Assembly: GCA_914767715.1 (NCBI GenBank) | Contig: OU612071.1 | Coordinates: forward strand, 124,001-188,000 | Direction of reading: 5' to 3' | DNA: 64,000 bases | Origin: Membranipora membranacea | Taxonomy: Eukaryota; Bryozoa; Gymnolaemata; Cheilostomatida; Membraniporidae | Shown here: positions 24,601-34,430 of the stretch, piece after piece | How the letters are laid out: each line of letters begins with the position of its first letter | Numbering within the stretch: position 1 is the first letter of the stretch | Notes under the pieces: model-generated | The model's database searches: none | Seen by the model: the letters and a program-made list of their open reading frames with translations, nothing else | What the model was told of the DNA's origin: nothing | Translations under genes and position numbers: made by a program

Positions 24601-27600
24601 ACTCATGCCTCGAATTCTGTGGCCTCTGACAGTTTATGATGTTCCGCTAACACCAGTTGAGAGAATGGAGCAAATGATTAACAAGCACATGCGTAAGTGG
24701 CTCGGAGTTCCAAAGAGCTTCAACACTAATGCACTGTATGCCAGTTTGTTTACTCTTTCACTACCTATGAAATCGCTTGTGGAATAGTACAAAACATCAA
24801 AGGCGAGACTGGATATGATGTTGAACGAGTCACCAGACCAGGTGATAAGGGAATGTGCTCCAACACTTGACACTGGTAAAAAATGGTCTGTCACAGAGAC
24901 TGTCAGAGATGCCAAATCTCGACTGGAGATAAGTGAGATTGTGGGTGCTGTGTCAACTGCACGTCATGGCATCGGCTTGGAAGCAAACCGGTGGTTCTCA
25001 AAGGAAAGCCCAAAGGTTAGACGGGAGATGGTAGTTGATGAGGTGCGAAAGATGGAAGAGGAGCGCTGCCAGACACAAGCAGTAGGCCAAGCCCAACAAA
25101 GCAGGTGGACTTGTTGGGAGTCTGTTGAGCAGCGTCAGTTCAAATGGACAGAATTGTGGTCAATGGAGCCACAAAGGATCAGATTTCTGGTTGGTGCAGC
25201 TTATGATCAACTACCGACCCCGGCAAACCTGGAACGCTGGAATTTAACCGAGGACTTGAAATGCGCCGAGTGCTCAGCTAAGGGCACACTTCGACATATA
25301 CTGTCAAATTGCCAACAGAGCCTGGGAAGATACACATATAGGCATAATCAAGTCCTGAAAGTGTTGTGTAAATATGTCACGGAGAAGCGTGAATAATATG
25401 CTAATGCTGGTGGTGAAGCGCGTGAAAAGATATTGCGCAAAAAGGGATTGATGAACAGCGGAGAATGTATGTATATATATTGTATTGTTATCAATACTTG
25501 ATAAAATTCATTGTTGTTTTGCTCTGTGATGCCAAAAAAATATAAAATAAATTATAAATAAAAAATATAAAAAAATATCTATAAAATGTCCAAATTATAA
25601 GATGGAATTAAGCAGCCGAGCACACTCTGTTCGGAAACAGTTTTTACGAATTTTTACTCGCTGCTTGGGAATACAGAATCTACCAGAGTGCAGTCTCACT
25701 AGCTCGATTGGTAGATCGAGGCTAGTATAGGTACGCAGACATTTATTTAACGTTCCTGGTACAGCTCATTGAGTTGGCTGATTTTATGACATGGTTCAGC
25801 TCATTGCGGTTTTCGACTGACATATGGCCGTGGATAATACTGAGGTGAAAGGTAAGCACAAATTCTATAAATGACTCATAGGCTAGACGAATAGTGCTGT
25901 CTTTGACTTTCATTGATGATAAACGCTTCATTATATAGAGACGCTTGCTTGCCTTCTCCGCAGTTAGAGCAGTATTCTCTGTAAAGTCAAGTTTGGGAGT
26001 TAGGATTGGCCCGAGATATTTGTACTTGACTACTCGTTCGATTACGCTTTGGTGAATAGTGACTGGGTCTGGAGTTGAGTTGTGACGCTGATTTGTAAAT
26101 AGGAGCTCTTTGGTCTTATTGGAGTTTATGGTAAGGTGGCTATTGTCACACCATTTAGCTATTCTGTCAACTTCCGATTGTAGTTGGGAGTTGTCTCCTC
26201 GGTTCAAGCATTCAAGGATGATTGTATCATCTGCGTATTTTATGATATGTTTGTTTGGCAGTGTAGTAGACATAGCCTCAACATAGATAGAGAATAATAT
26301 AGGGCTCAGTACACAGCCCTGGGGACTGCCCACTGAGGTGCTGATGGATTGCGATTTTCGACCAGCGGCAACAACGGTCTGAGATCTGTTTGTAAGGAAG
26401 CTGTGAACCCAGCGGATAATATTACCATTTATTCCTTTAGCATGCAGTTTATCTACTAGTATAGATGGATCGATAGTGTTGAAGGCACTGCTAAAGTCGA
26501 TAAACAACGCCCTGACGTAGTTCTTAGCGTCACTGTTCAGATGTTCTGAGATGATGTCTAGAAGCACAAGCAATGCGTCATCGGTCCCTCTGTTCGATCT
26601 GTAAGCAAACTGATTTACATCTGAGATTTTTGTGGTAATGTATGAGCTATGAGAGTTTCTAGAAATTTGGCTATTATAGATGTGAGCGCTATTGGACGGT
26701 AGTTTTTCGATTCATTGGCACCTGGAATTTTCGGTATGGGTGATATCATTGCACTTTTCAAGATTTGCGGCACAGTAGATGACCGGATGGACAGGTAAAA
26801 AAGATTACAAATAGGTTGGGCCAGTGAGTCAGCAAGCGTTTTAAGCACTCTACCACTGATTTCATCAGGGCCTGTACTCTTATTAGTGTCAACATTCTTG
26901 AGCACGTTGTACACTTGATCAATAGAAAAAGGATTGAAATCAATATCAGCATCAGGTAAGCTAGGTATATCAATAGCACGTTCAAATCTACAGAAAAAAT
27001 CATTTAACTTATCAGCATCGACAGAGCATTCTTTACGTTCAGTATTCATTTTAAGCAAGGACTTGAGACTAGACCAGGCAGTCTTGGGATCAGCTTTGAA
27101 CTTACTATCGGTCTCAGCTGCTAGAGCTGACTTAGCCTGATGTATTTCACGTTGAAGCTGTGATCGTAAGCTTTGTAGTTCATTGTGATTTTGATTATGG
27201 AGAGCTTTGTTCCAGAGTGACAGCAGCTGTTTGATTTTACTGTTTATCCATGGTTTGTGGTTGTACACTTTCTTCTTGACTGTGGGGATGCACTCATCAA
27301 TGCAGAACTTTAGGTAGTCATTGAATATTGTGGCTTGTGTATCTATATCCCCGTTGTTGGTGTCTAGAATGGCAGACCAGTCAGAGGTATCCAGGCAGTT
27401 TTAGAGCTTAAGAATGTTTTCATTACTCCAGATCTGTTTTGTGACATACCTGGGTTTGGTGGTGGAATCAGTCTGTCTATGGTCTTTGGTAGGTGAGATG
27501 AGACCTCACAGAGCAGCTCAGCATGCCACAGCATTTTGTGATCGGAACCAAAGACCAGACTTAATTGTTTGGTCTGACAAAGAAAAAGCACTAATACTGA

Positions 27601-30600
27601 TGGAATTGACGGTGCCTTGGGAAGAAAATATCTCATACGTGCATGAGAGAAAACTGACAAGATACGAAGATCTGGTCACACAATGCCAGGACAAAGATTG
27701 GAATTTTGAATTATTTGCAGTGGAAGTTGGCTGCCGTGGATTCATGGCTAGATCAGCTACCAAACTTCTGACTAGAGTTGGGCTTTCAGGAAGAGCACTC
27801 AAACAAGCCACAAAAAGCATAGTACATGAGGCAGAAAGCGCATCTGCATGGATTTGGCAACAGCACTGTGTGAAGACAAAAGCTAAGTAATCCTATGACT
27901 TTTAAGCTGGTGTATAACACACTCATTTTGTTTTGTGGAGTTTGCCAGCATTTAATTCCTTTTGTTATAATCCTTGTTAGGATTAGAATGAGGGGATTAA
28001 GTGATGATAAGCAAACTGCTTGAGGTAGAAGGCTAAGCAAGATTATGCCTTTAATACTCGAATTAAAGTAGTTTAATCTCTGCAGGGTGAAAAATCAAAG
28101 TGAGTCTGAGATAGATCTAAGGTATTACAAACATAGGATTAAAAGCTTGGCCCTCGCATAAAAAGCAGGCAGAGCAAGACAGGAAATCACAGTCAGCCCA
28201 CTGGCTGTAGCGCAAACAAGTCGTCTCTCTGACTTGTGTATGAGTTGTACTATGCTCAATGTGGTGAATTTGAGTGGCGAACGAGTGGCACCAGGGGCGG
28301 GTGCCTTGACGATAGCGACTTTGCACCGATGAGTTGATGGAAAGCAAACCTCTATGCACTGGTTTGGCTTAGAGTATAAGCATGAGAGTGATGGGCGAAC
28401 ATTGTTGCACTGAAACAATGAAGAGTTGGCAGCCTCCCTGGTTGCGCAACAGCGTAAACACACCAATTATGTCAAACCACCGAAACTGACAAAATGCACT
28501 GAGGGATCGATGAGATTGATTGAGATGCTCAGCAACACACAGGGGTGGCTTTATGCTGCTGGGGCCGGCCATGAGGAGGTTGTACTAGAGAAGGCCTCGA
28601 AACAGCGTTTGACTCATGGTTTCTAGCTGAAGACCTGTGTGTTATGCAGTGGTACGCGCACCACTGTATGTTGTATCTCTGCAACCAATTATATTATCTA
28701 ATTTCAATTTCCAACAGTAATAAGATACCACTGTATGTAACTACATTGTAGCAATATTCTTGTGGGTTTCCTGTGTCCATGTCTTACAACTATCGTGATG
28801 ATTGCAATATATTTTCAGAATCAGTTGGCCAGCGTTCAGATACTGTAAACAGAGTGATCAACCTCTCTGATCTGATTCTGTACTAACCATTAGTGATGAT
28901 GATCTCCATGCTTTTAATGGTAAGACACACCCATCATTCGAATGTTTCACAGGGAAGATAGTCATTGGCTTGGTAGCAGCCAAATCAAAAATAATCTCAT
29001 GCAATTTGGGCTTCATCTTACATTGTTCAATTGCAACTTTTTTTTGCTGCGACACCGCCAACAATGGTTCGTTATTGGCTCTCGCTTTAGACTACGGCCC
29101 ACTGTGGTGATTTTCCCCTTTTTGAGTTTAAATATAATATGCATGAAGCTTAGTTCAATGCAGCAGTTGTCCTCTTTTTGTCAGTGAGGCTGCAACTCGT
29201 AAATATTATACATAAATTATAATTCAAAATGGCGGCCCCCATGCAAAAAGAAAAGTTTTCACAAGGGAGAGGAAAAAGCAAGGAAACATGGTAAGTTCAG
29301 TCAGTTCACTGACCTAAATGGGTTGCCAACATGTGTTGGGGGTACTGTTAGTATATGCACTTGCATACTGTTAGCATATGCATTTTGCATTTAGGTTTGA
29401 AATCAAATGCTAAGACTGAAATATCTGAGAACAGGCCTGTCGGCAGTCGGCAGGTCGGCAAAGTTCCGGCGCCGATTTAAAAGGTTGACACAGGACTCTT
29501 AATTAGACTAAGACCTTTCATATCTTTTCAATTATAGGGAGGCGCTTAAATACCTTAAACCAATCACATCAAAATGCTCCTTTCAAAATCAGCAGTGTGT
29601 GCATGGATAAATAATAAAGCTTAGATGTGAGTTCAGTGGTGAGAAACTTACCCTAAGAGCATGCTGCCACTGATGATAAATCTTTGACTTGGACTCGTAA
29701 ATCCCAGCCAGAGCACTCAGATGAGACTGCTGCGATTCAAAATCCCTGATTCCTCTCTGCATGTAGCTTTCCTGGAATAAGCTCTTAATCCTCTGTATCT
29801 TCAATTAAAAGGAATGAACAAAATCTTTTTTCATTTTGTTTGCAACCGAGATATCCCAACTGAGAACAAATTTGAATCATACTCTTTTAAAGATTGGCAA
29901 ACTAAAAATCTATGAAATACAGAAGTTTGTAGAAATTATTTATTTTGAGAGATCAACACTGCTTTGGATTACTTTTTTAATTATCATTTTAGTAGTTTCA
30001 CTTTGTAACTAATCAAGGTGAGTCAAAAGGTAAGCTACCACCTTTTTGGCATTTTATTATTGTAAAAGCTCTTTTCATTGGCCTAATCTTGGTATTCGTC
30101 TACTTTCCTTTTCAGTTGTATTTCGGATGTGAAATGTACAAGTTTTTAGATTAAGTTTTGTCCAATAAACTTCCTTACATAGAATATAAAAGTCAGCACA
30201 CTGTTATATAGATGCCTTATTAGCTCAAACACATCCGGATATATGACATTCACTGCATTATTTTAACCACTTTCAATTTTTTGAGAAAACAAAAAACTGA
30301 GAAGTATCAATATCCAGATATGCATATAAAGATTCCAATCCTAATTTCTCTTTTTCTTCTTATAGTTTAACGCAGAATAATGAGGACCTCAATCAGAGTT
30401 CGTTCTATATTAAATACGTCTCACGCCTAACTGGACTTGATTTTACCGTACCTAAAAAGATAACATCAATTTACACTATCCCTTATGGCAGATAAGCAAT
30501 TTACAATGAGAGTACTTCTCACCTACCTTTGCATTGAATGCTCTTTCTGAACTTTTCTTGTATTTCTGAACCTCCGAATCTGTCCTACGGCCTTCCATAT

Positions 30601-31867
30601 TAAAGATTGCTTGCAGCTGCTGTTCTGGTGTTAGATTATCTAATAAAGCCTTCACAGTGTCAGTGTGACCTCCGTGTGATGCCCCGTCTAAAGCTGTCCA
30701 ACCATCCTTATCCTTTATAGAGATGAGCTGCAGCCGCTGATCTGGTGTTAGATTATCTAATAAAGCTTTCACAGTGTCAGTGTGACCTCCGTGTGATGCC
30801 CCGTCTAAAGCTGTCATACCATCCATATTCTCTATAGAGATGAGCTGCAGCTGCTGATCTGGTGTTAATAGAGCCCTCACTGTTTCTGTGTGACCTTTCC
30901 GTGATGCCCCGTCTAAAGCTGTCATACCATCCATATTCTCTATAGAGATGAGCTGCAGCTGCTGATCTGGTGTTAATAGAGCCCTCACTGTTTCTGTGTG
31001 ACCTTTCCGTGATGCCCCGTATAAAGCTGTCCAACCATCCTTATCCTTTATAGAGATGAGCTGCAGCCGCTGATCTGGTGTTAGATTATCTAATAAAGCC
31101 TTCACAGTGTCAGTGTGACCTCCGTGTGATGCGCCGTATAAAGCTGTCCAACCATCCTTATCCTTTATAGAGATGAGCTGCAGCCGCTGATCTGGTGTTA
31201 GATTATCTAATAAAGCCTTCACAGTGTCAGTGTGACCTCCGAGTGATGCCCCGTCTAAAGCTATCATACCATCCGTATCCTTTATAGAGATGAGCTGCAG
31301 CCGCTGATCTGGTGTTAGCTTATCTAATAAAGCCTTCACAGTGTCAGTGTGACCTCTCTGTGATGCCCTGTATAAAGCTGTCATACCATCCATATACTCT
31401 ATAGAGATGAGCTGCAGCTGCTGATCTGGTGTTAGCTTATCTAATAAAGCCTTCACAGTGTCAGTGTGACCTCCCCATGATGCCCCGTATAAAGCTGACC
31501 AACCATCCGTATCCTTTATAGAGATGAGCTGCAGCCGCTGATCTGGTGTTAGATTATCTAATAAAGCCTTCACAGTGTCTGTGTGACCTCTCAGTGATGC
31601 CCTGTATAAAGCTGTCATACCATCCATATACTCTATAGAGATGAGCTGCAGCTGCTGATCTGGTGTTAGATTATCTAATAAAGCCCTCACTGTGTCTGTG
31701 TGACCTCCCCATGATGCCCTGTATAAAGCTGTCCTACCATCCGTATCCTCTATAGAGATGAGCTGCAGCTGCTGATCTGGTGTTAGATTATCTAATAAAG
31801 CCCTCACTGTGTCTGTGTGACCTTGCTGTGATGCAAGTAATAAAGACTCTGATAAGCGAAGATCCAT
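18616..31867 (-). CDS. Ankyrin - nucleotidyltransferase - TPR multidomain protein
   Basis: Minus-strand exons, 5' to 3': 31867-30527 (ATG; a non-coding leader reaches about 31908), 29792-29652, 22894-20065, 19697-19680 (18-nt microexon) and 18683-18616 (TAA). Phases 0,0,1,1 all agree, giving about 1,465 residues. Residues about 1-430 are eleven ankyrin repeats of 39 residues (two of 36), consensus DGxTALxxASxxGHTDTVKA. A short helical linker (QQSHLSALAGIYESKSKIY) follows. The 2.8-kb exon has GSLGRGEATPYSDIE, the GS...DxE-type metal-binding signature of a polymerase-beta-like nucleotidyltransferase (GlnD/DUF294 style), then TPRs (ICYTLAHSHLQLKNYEQALE; RGDLAKRN...ANKHYTAALKVY). The tail is Lys/Arg-rich. 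The likely role is nucleotide transfer or sensing with protein-binding scaffolds; an immune-conflict function is only inference. The 6.8-kb intron contains the TIR retroelement. Exon 2 membership rests on phase and splice sites. Confidence 0.82.
23351..23612 (+). repeat. Left terminal inverted repeat
   Basis: This is about 260 bp, starting CGGTGCCGGAACTTTGCCGA and ending near TTTGCATGGGGCCGCCAT. It has internal ATGCAAGTGCATAT-type palindromic motifs. Confidence 0.9.
23710..25396 (+). pseudogene. Reverse transcriptase part of a TIR element, frameshifted
   Basis: The first open segment has GFPGCLEHVSMIW, EVIWLDLANAYGSVPH (fingers and first catalytic Asp), GIPMGCAISPLLFVMVMELV (motif B) and AFMDDITIIS (the catalytic DD box, as FMDD not YADD). 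The frame then shifts near 24415. The second segment continues to about 24787 (GRWYSLPITDRF, LMPRILWPLTVYDVPLTPVE). After another break, 24815-25396 ends in a CAEC...HILSNC zinc-knuckle-like motif and YRHNQVLKVL. This family, R2-like in having a C-terminal restriction-type endonuclease, is seen in many animal genomes. Both catalytic Asp boxes survive, but at least one frameshift and one stop disable the frame. Confidence 0.82.
25600..27497 (-). pseudogene. 5'-truncated CR1/L2-like LINE nested in the TIR element
   Basis: On the minus strand, 27268-26615 gives a pre-RT segment (YNHKPWINSKIKQLLSLWNK) and the first RT blocks (NKSTGPDEISGRVLK, NESKNYRPIALTSIIAKFLE). A frameshift near 26600 leads to 26573-25743, with FIDFSSAFNTIDPSILVDKL, VGSPQGCVLSPILFSIYVEA and IIKYADDTIILE, so all catalytic Asp residues are present. 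C-terminal similarity continues to about 25600. The 5' part fades near 27497 and no endonuclease domain is present, the usual result of 5' truncation at insertion. It interrupts the plus-strand element, so it is the younger of the two. Confidence 0.83.
27489..27890 (+). pseudogene. PD-(D/E)XK-like endonuclease end of the same polyprotein
   Basis: The translation contains RPDLIVWSDKEKALILMELT followed by VPWEEN, then RKLTRYEDLV, VEVGCRGFMARSA and the Trp-rich end SASAWIWQQ. The RPD...ELT arrangement fits a restriction-like endonuclease core (PD...ExT variant). It continues the plus-strand reverse transcriptase across the inserted LINE; the two parts are separated by about 2.1 kb of minus-strand LINE. 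The stop is at 27888-27890. Confidence 0.8.
28098..28370. repeat. Block resembling host-gene intron/microexon region (19445-19700)
   Basis: Both copies share GTGAG(T/C)CTGAG(A/T)TAGATCTAA at the left, a middle block around TTG(T)GTATGAGTTGTACTA-type sequence, and AACCTCTATGCACT/TACCTCTGCGCATT at the right. The right part corresponds to the 18-nt microexon of the minus-strand host gene (13 of 18 bases match). Identity looks moderate, with small gaps. Confidence 0.5.
28613..28690 (+). repeat. Second copy of an RT-coding segment (23760-23838)
   Basis: GACTCATGGTTTCTAGCTGA and the following roughly 55 bases repeat the segment at 23760-23838 with few changes, in direct orientation inside the same element. 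An upstream open frame (28426-28626) runs into it, suggesting internal duplication or a merger of two copies. Confidence 0.75.
29221..29474 (-). repeat. Right terminal inverted repeat
   Basis: Read on the minus strand it matches the left repeat almost base for base, with a few substitutions and small gaps (one copy of the AAGTGC motif is missing). It ends with GTTCCGGCGCCG next to the 10-bp duplication. Confidence 0.9.
30595..31855 (-). repeat. 117-bp tandem DNA repeats encoding the ankyrin array
   Basis: Eleven units of 117 bp (two lack 9 bp, losing the LDN codons) show very high nucleotide identity, including synonymous sites. Each includes the block encoding LTPDQ(Q/R)LQLISI. Such homogeneity points to recent unequal exchange or gene conversion, or to pressure on repeat number. 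Confidence 0.9.
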
Positions 31868-32737
31868 TATTCTGCTCCGTCAAGTAGGTGGTTCTTATGT
31901 CTGATACCTAAATAACATAAATTTCAATGATTATAATGAGCAGCATTCAAGAGTAAATATCAGTGCAGATTTCAAAGGTTCATCTACAGATGGTTGTTTT
32001 GAGTTGATCTGTGGAGTTCTCTTGTCATAATTCAGTGCCAGAAAGGAGGGAGAGAAGTTTTATATAAATCACAATCCAGTCATCCACACAAACCTTGATT
32101 TTGGATTGCGACTCAATACCAACTCCTGTTACTACACTATTCAGTCTTATTACGTTACATACAATTAGGTCCTTACTGTATATTGCGGCATTTCACAAAT
32201 CTATGAATGGAATTTGTTTATGACTGAGAAGAATTTTCCAAGATGAATGTGGCAAAGTTACATTGTTGTTGAAACTAAGGGTTTTAGAATAACTGATACA
32301 ACTAAACTCAATACAATCAATAGAACAGGCTCACCTCAAATCACTGTTACAAATGTCTGAGATCTCATCAGTACAGAGCTATCAGTGGATTGTCCTCTCT
32401 ACTAGCCACCAGCCTTTTGGTTGACTCTACAAGTAATATAATTCTCATATGAGCAATCTAGCTGTCTTCATGAGTATACATATTGCACAGTAAACAGTCA
32501 TAAGTAGAGTCGCACTCCCGATCTTGCCTTCTTCGTTTTTTCTTTGCTTTTTAGGTTTGGTCTACTTTTGTTGTTGGTTTTTGGTGTTTTTGTCTGGATC
32601 CATAATATGTAATAATAATATATAAATATGTAGTTGGTACAAAGGTATTATATGATTCCTCGGTACGAAATATGATAGTAGTCTGTTTGCCGCTACGTGA
32701 CTGACAGGTTTCTGGCTACTTCACGTTATTTATACCT

Positions 32738-32815
32738 TTGTATTCCAGCAGCATGTAAAAATGGGAGTTGCCTTCATTTATGTGTGGTGGGGCAACTCCA
32801 AAGTAATACATGATG
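32738..32815. repeat. Dispersed repeat fragment shared with 9965-10035
   Basis: CATGTAAAAATGGGAGTTGC and the adjoining TTTATGTGTGGTGGGG block match the interior of the 9683-10397 TIR element. Confidence 0.7.
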
Positions 32816-32903
32816 CCTTTTAGAATCAGGGAGGGTGGGAGAGGTGGAGCTTGCATCCAACAAAATTGACCAATCAGAGCTCAGTATTTGCTCTCAATCC
32901 ATA

Positions 32904-32988
32904 CTTGCCAACCTGTACGCATAAAGTGTTTATGTGCGCTTATTTGACACTAATTGAGTTTTAAACGCGAAACGCTAGCTGAGAGCAT
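32904..32988. repeat. Dispersed 85-bp repeat shared with 58911-58995
   Basis: The two copies share TTATGTGCGCTTATTTGACA and neighbouring sequence with only a few differences. This copy immediately precedes the minisatellite. Confidence 0.85.
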
Positions 32989-32999
32989 GGAAGCGCGAC

Positions 33000-34430
33000 A
33001 ACTTGGCCCGAGCCAAACTTGGCCTGAGCCAAACTTGGCCCGAGCCAAACTTGGCCCGAGCCAAACTTGACCCGAGCCAAACTTGGCCCGGGCCAAACCT
33101 GGCCCGGGCCAAACTTGGCCCGAGCCAAACTTGGCCCGAGCCAAACTTGGCCCGAGCCAAACTTGGCCCGAGCCAAACTTGGCCCGAGCCAAACTTGGCC
33201 TCAATTAGTAAAACTTGGCCCCATGCAAGAAAACTTGGCCCCAAATATAAAACATGGCCCCAATTAGTGAAACCTGGCCCCAAGTACTGGAACTTGGCCC
33301 CAATTAGTAAAACCTGGCCCCAAGTACTGGAACTTGGCCCCAAATAGTAAAACTTGGCCCCAAATATGAAACTTGGCCCCAAATATGAAACTTGGCCCCA
33401 TATACTGAAATTTGGCCCCAATTAGTAAAACTTGGCCCAAATATGAAACTTGGCCCCAAATATGAAACTTGGCCCCATATACTGAAACATGGCCCCAAGT
33501 AGTAAATCTTGGCCCTCAGTACTGAAACTTGGCCCCAATTAGTAAAACTTGGCCCCATGCAATGAAACTTGGCCCCAAGTAGTAAAACTTGGCCCCAAAT
33601 ATAAAACTTGGCCCCAAATAGTAAAACTTGGCCCCAAATATGAAACTTGGCCCCATATACTGAAACTTGGCCCCAAGTAGTAAAACTTGGCCCTCAGTAC
33701 TGAAACTTGGCCTCAATTAGTAAAAATTGGCCCCGTGTAATGGAACTTGGCCCAAAGTAGTAAAACTTGGCCCTCAGTACTGAAACTTGGCCTCAATTAG
33801 TAAAAATTGGCCCCGTGCAATGGAACTTGGCCCCAAGTAGTAAAACTTGGCCCCAAATATAAAACTCGGCCCCAAGTAGTAAAACTTGGCCCCATATACT
33901 GAAACTTGGCCCCAAGTAGTAAAAATTGGCCCTCAGTACTGAAACTTGGCCTCAATTAGTAAAACTTGGCCCCATGCAATGAAACTTGGCCCCAAATATA
34001 AAACTCGGCCCCAAGTACTGAGACTTGGCCCCAATTAGTAAAACTAGGCCCCAAATATAAAACTTGGCCCCATGTACTGAAACTTGGCCCCAATTAGTAA
34101 AACTTGGCCCCTCATATAAAACTTGGCCCCATGGAATGAAACTTGGCCCCAATTAGTAAAGCTTGGCCCCGGTTAGTAAAACTTGGCCCCAAATATGAAA
34201 CTTGGCCCAATTAGTAAAACTAGGCCCCAAATATAAAACTTGGCCCCATGTACTGAAATTTGGCCCCAATTAGTAAAACTTGGCCCCTCATATAAAACTT
34301 GGCTCCACGGAATGAAACTTGGTCTCAATTATGAAATCTTGGCCCCAAATATAAGACTTGGCCCCATGAAATGAAACTTGGCCCCAAATAGTTAAACTTG
34401 GCCCATAATATAAAACCTAGCCCAAGGTGT
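33000..34430. repeat. ACTTGGCCCC minisatellite, 1.4 kb
   Basis: The first about 210 bases are a homogeneous 16-bp repeat (CCCGAGCCAAACTTGG). The array then changes to 18-21-bp units that keep AACTTGGCCCC and vary in a short middle (AATTAGTA, AAGTACTG, AAATATGA, ATGCAATG). Long apparent open frames in several phases are a by-product of the repeat period. Confidence 0.97.

Larger units (their letters stand above)
23351..29474 (+). mobile_element. TIR-bounded reverse transcriptase/endonuclease element, 10-bp duplication
   Basis: The element is flanked by an exact 10-bp direct repeat, ATTTAAAAGG (23341-23350 and 29475-29484). Its ends are about 260-bp inverted repeats (23351-23612, 29221-29474) starting CGG(T/C)GCCGGAACTTTGCC and differing at only a few sites. 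Inside, on the plus strand, lie a degraded reverse transcriptase (23.6-25.4 kb), an inserted LINE on the minus strand (25.6-27.5 kb) and the C-terminal endonuclease-like part (27.49-27.89 kb). A non-coding 1.3-kb tail includes a block resembling the host gene near 19.5 kb. Ten-base duplications with long TIRs are typical of Mutator-like DNA transposons, not of reverse-transcribed insertions. It sits antisense in an intron of the ankyrin-nucleotidyltransferase gene. Confidence 0.88.
31909..32999. other. Intergenic stretch upstream of the ankyrin gene
   Basis: This should hold the promoter and leader exon(s) of the minus-strand ankyrin-nucleotidyltransferase gene. I see two dispersed-repeat fragments (32738-32815 and 32904-32988) but no coding exon. 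Confidence 0.45.

Noticed and set aside
30777-31034. Second minus-strand open frame through the ankyrin array
   Set aside because: It is an alternate-frame shadow of the ankyrin exon with no domain of its own.
32950-33716. Overlapping open frames encoding repeats such as LARAKFGSGQVWLGPS
   Set aside because: They occur in several frames on both strands of a minisatellite and have no start context or composition of a real protein.
33000-34430. CRISPR-like array
   Set aside because: Units are contiguous and vary gradually, with no constant repeat plus unique spacers, and the genome is eukaryotic.
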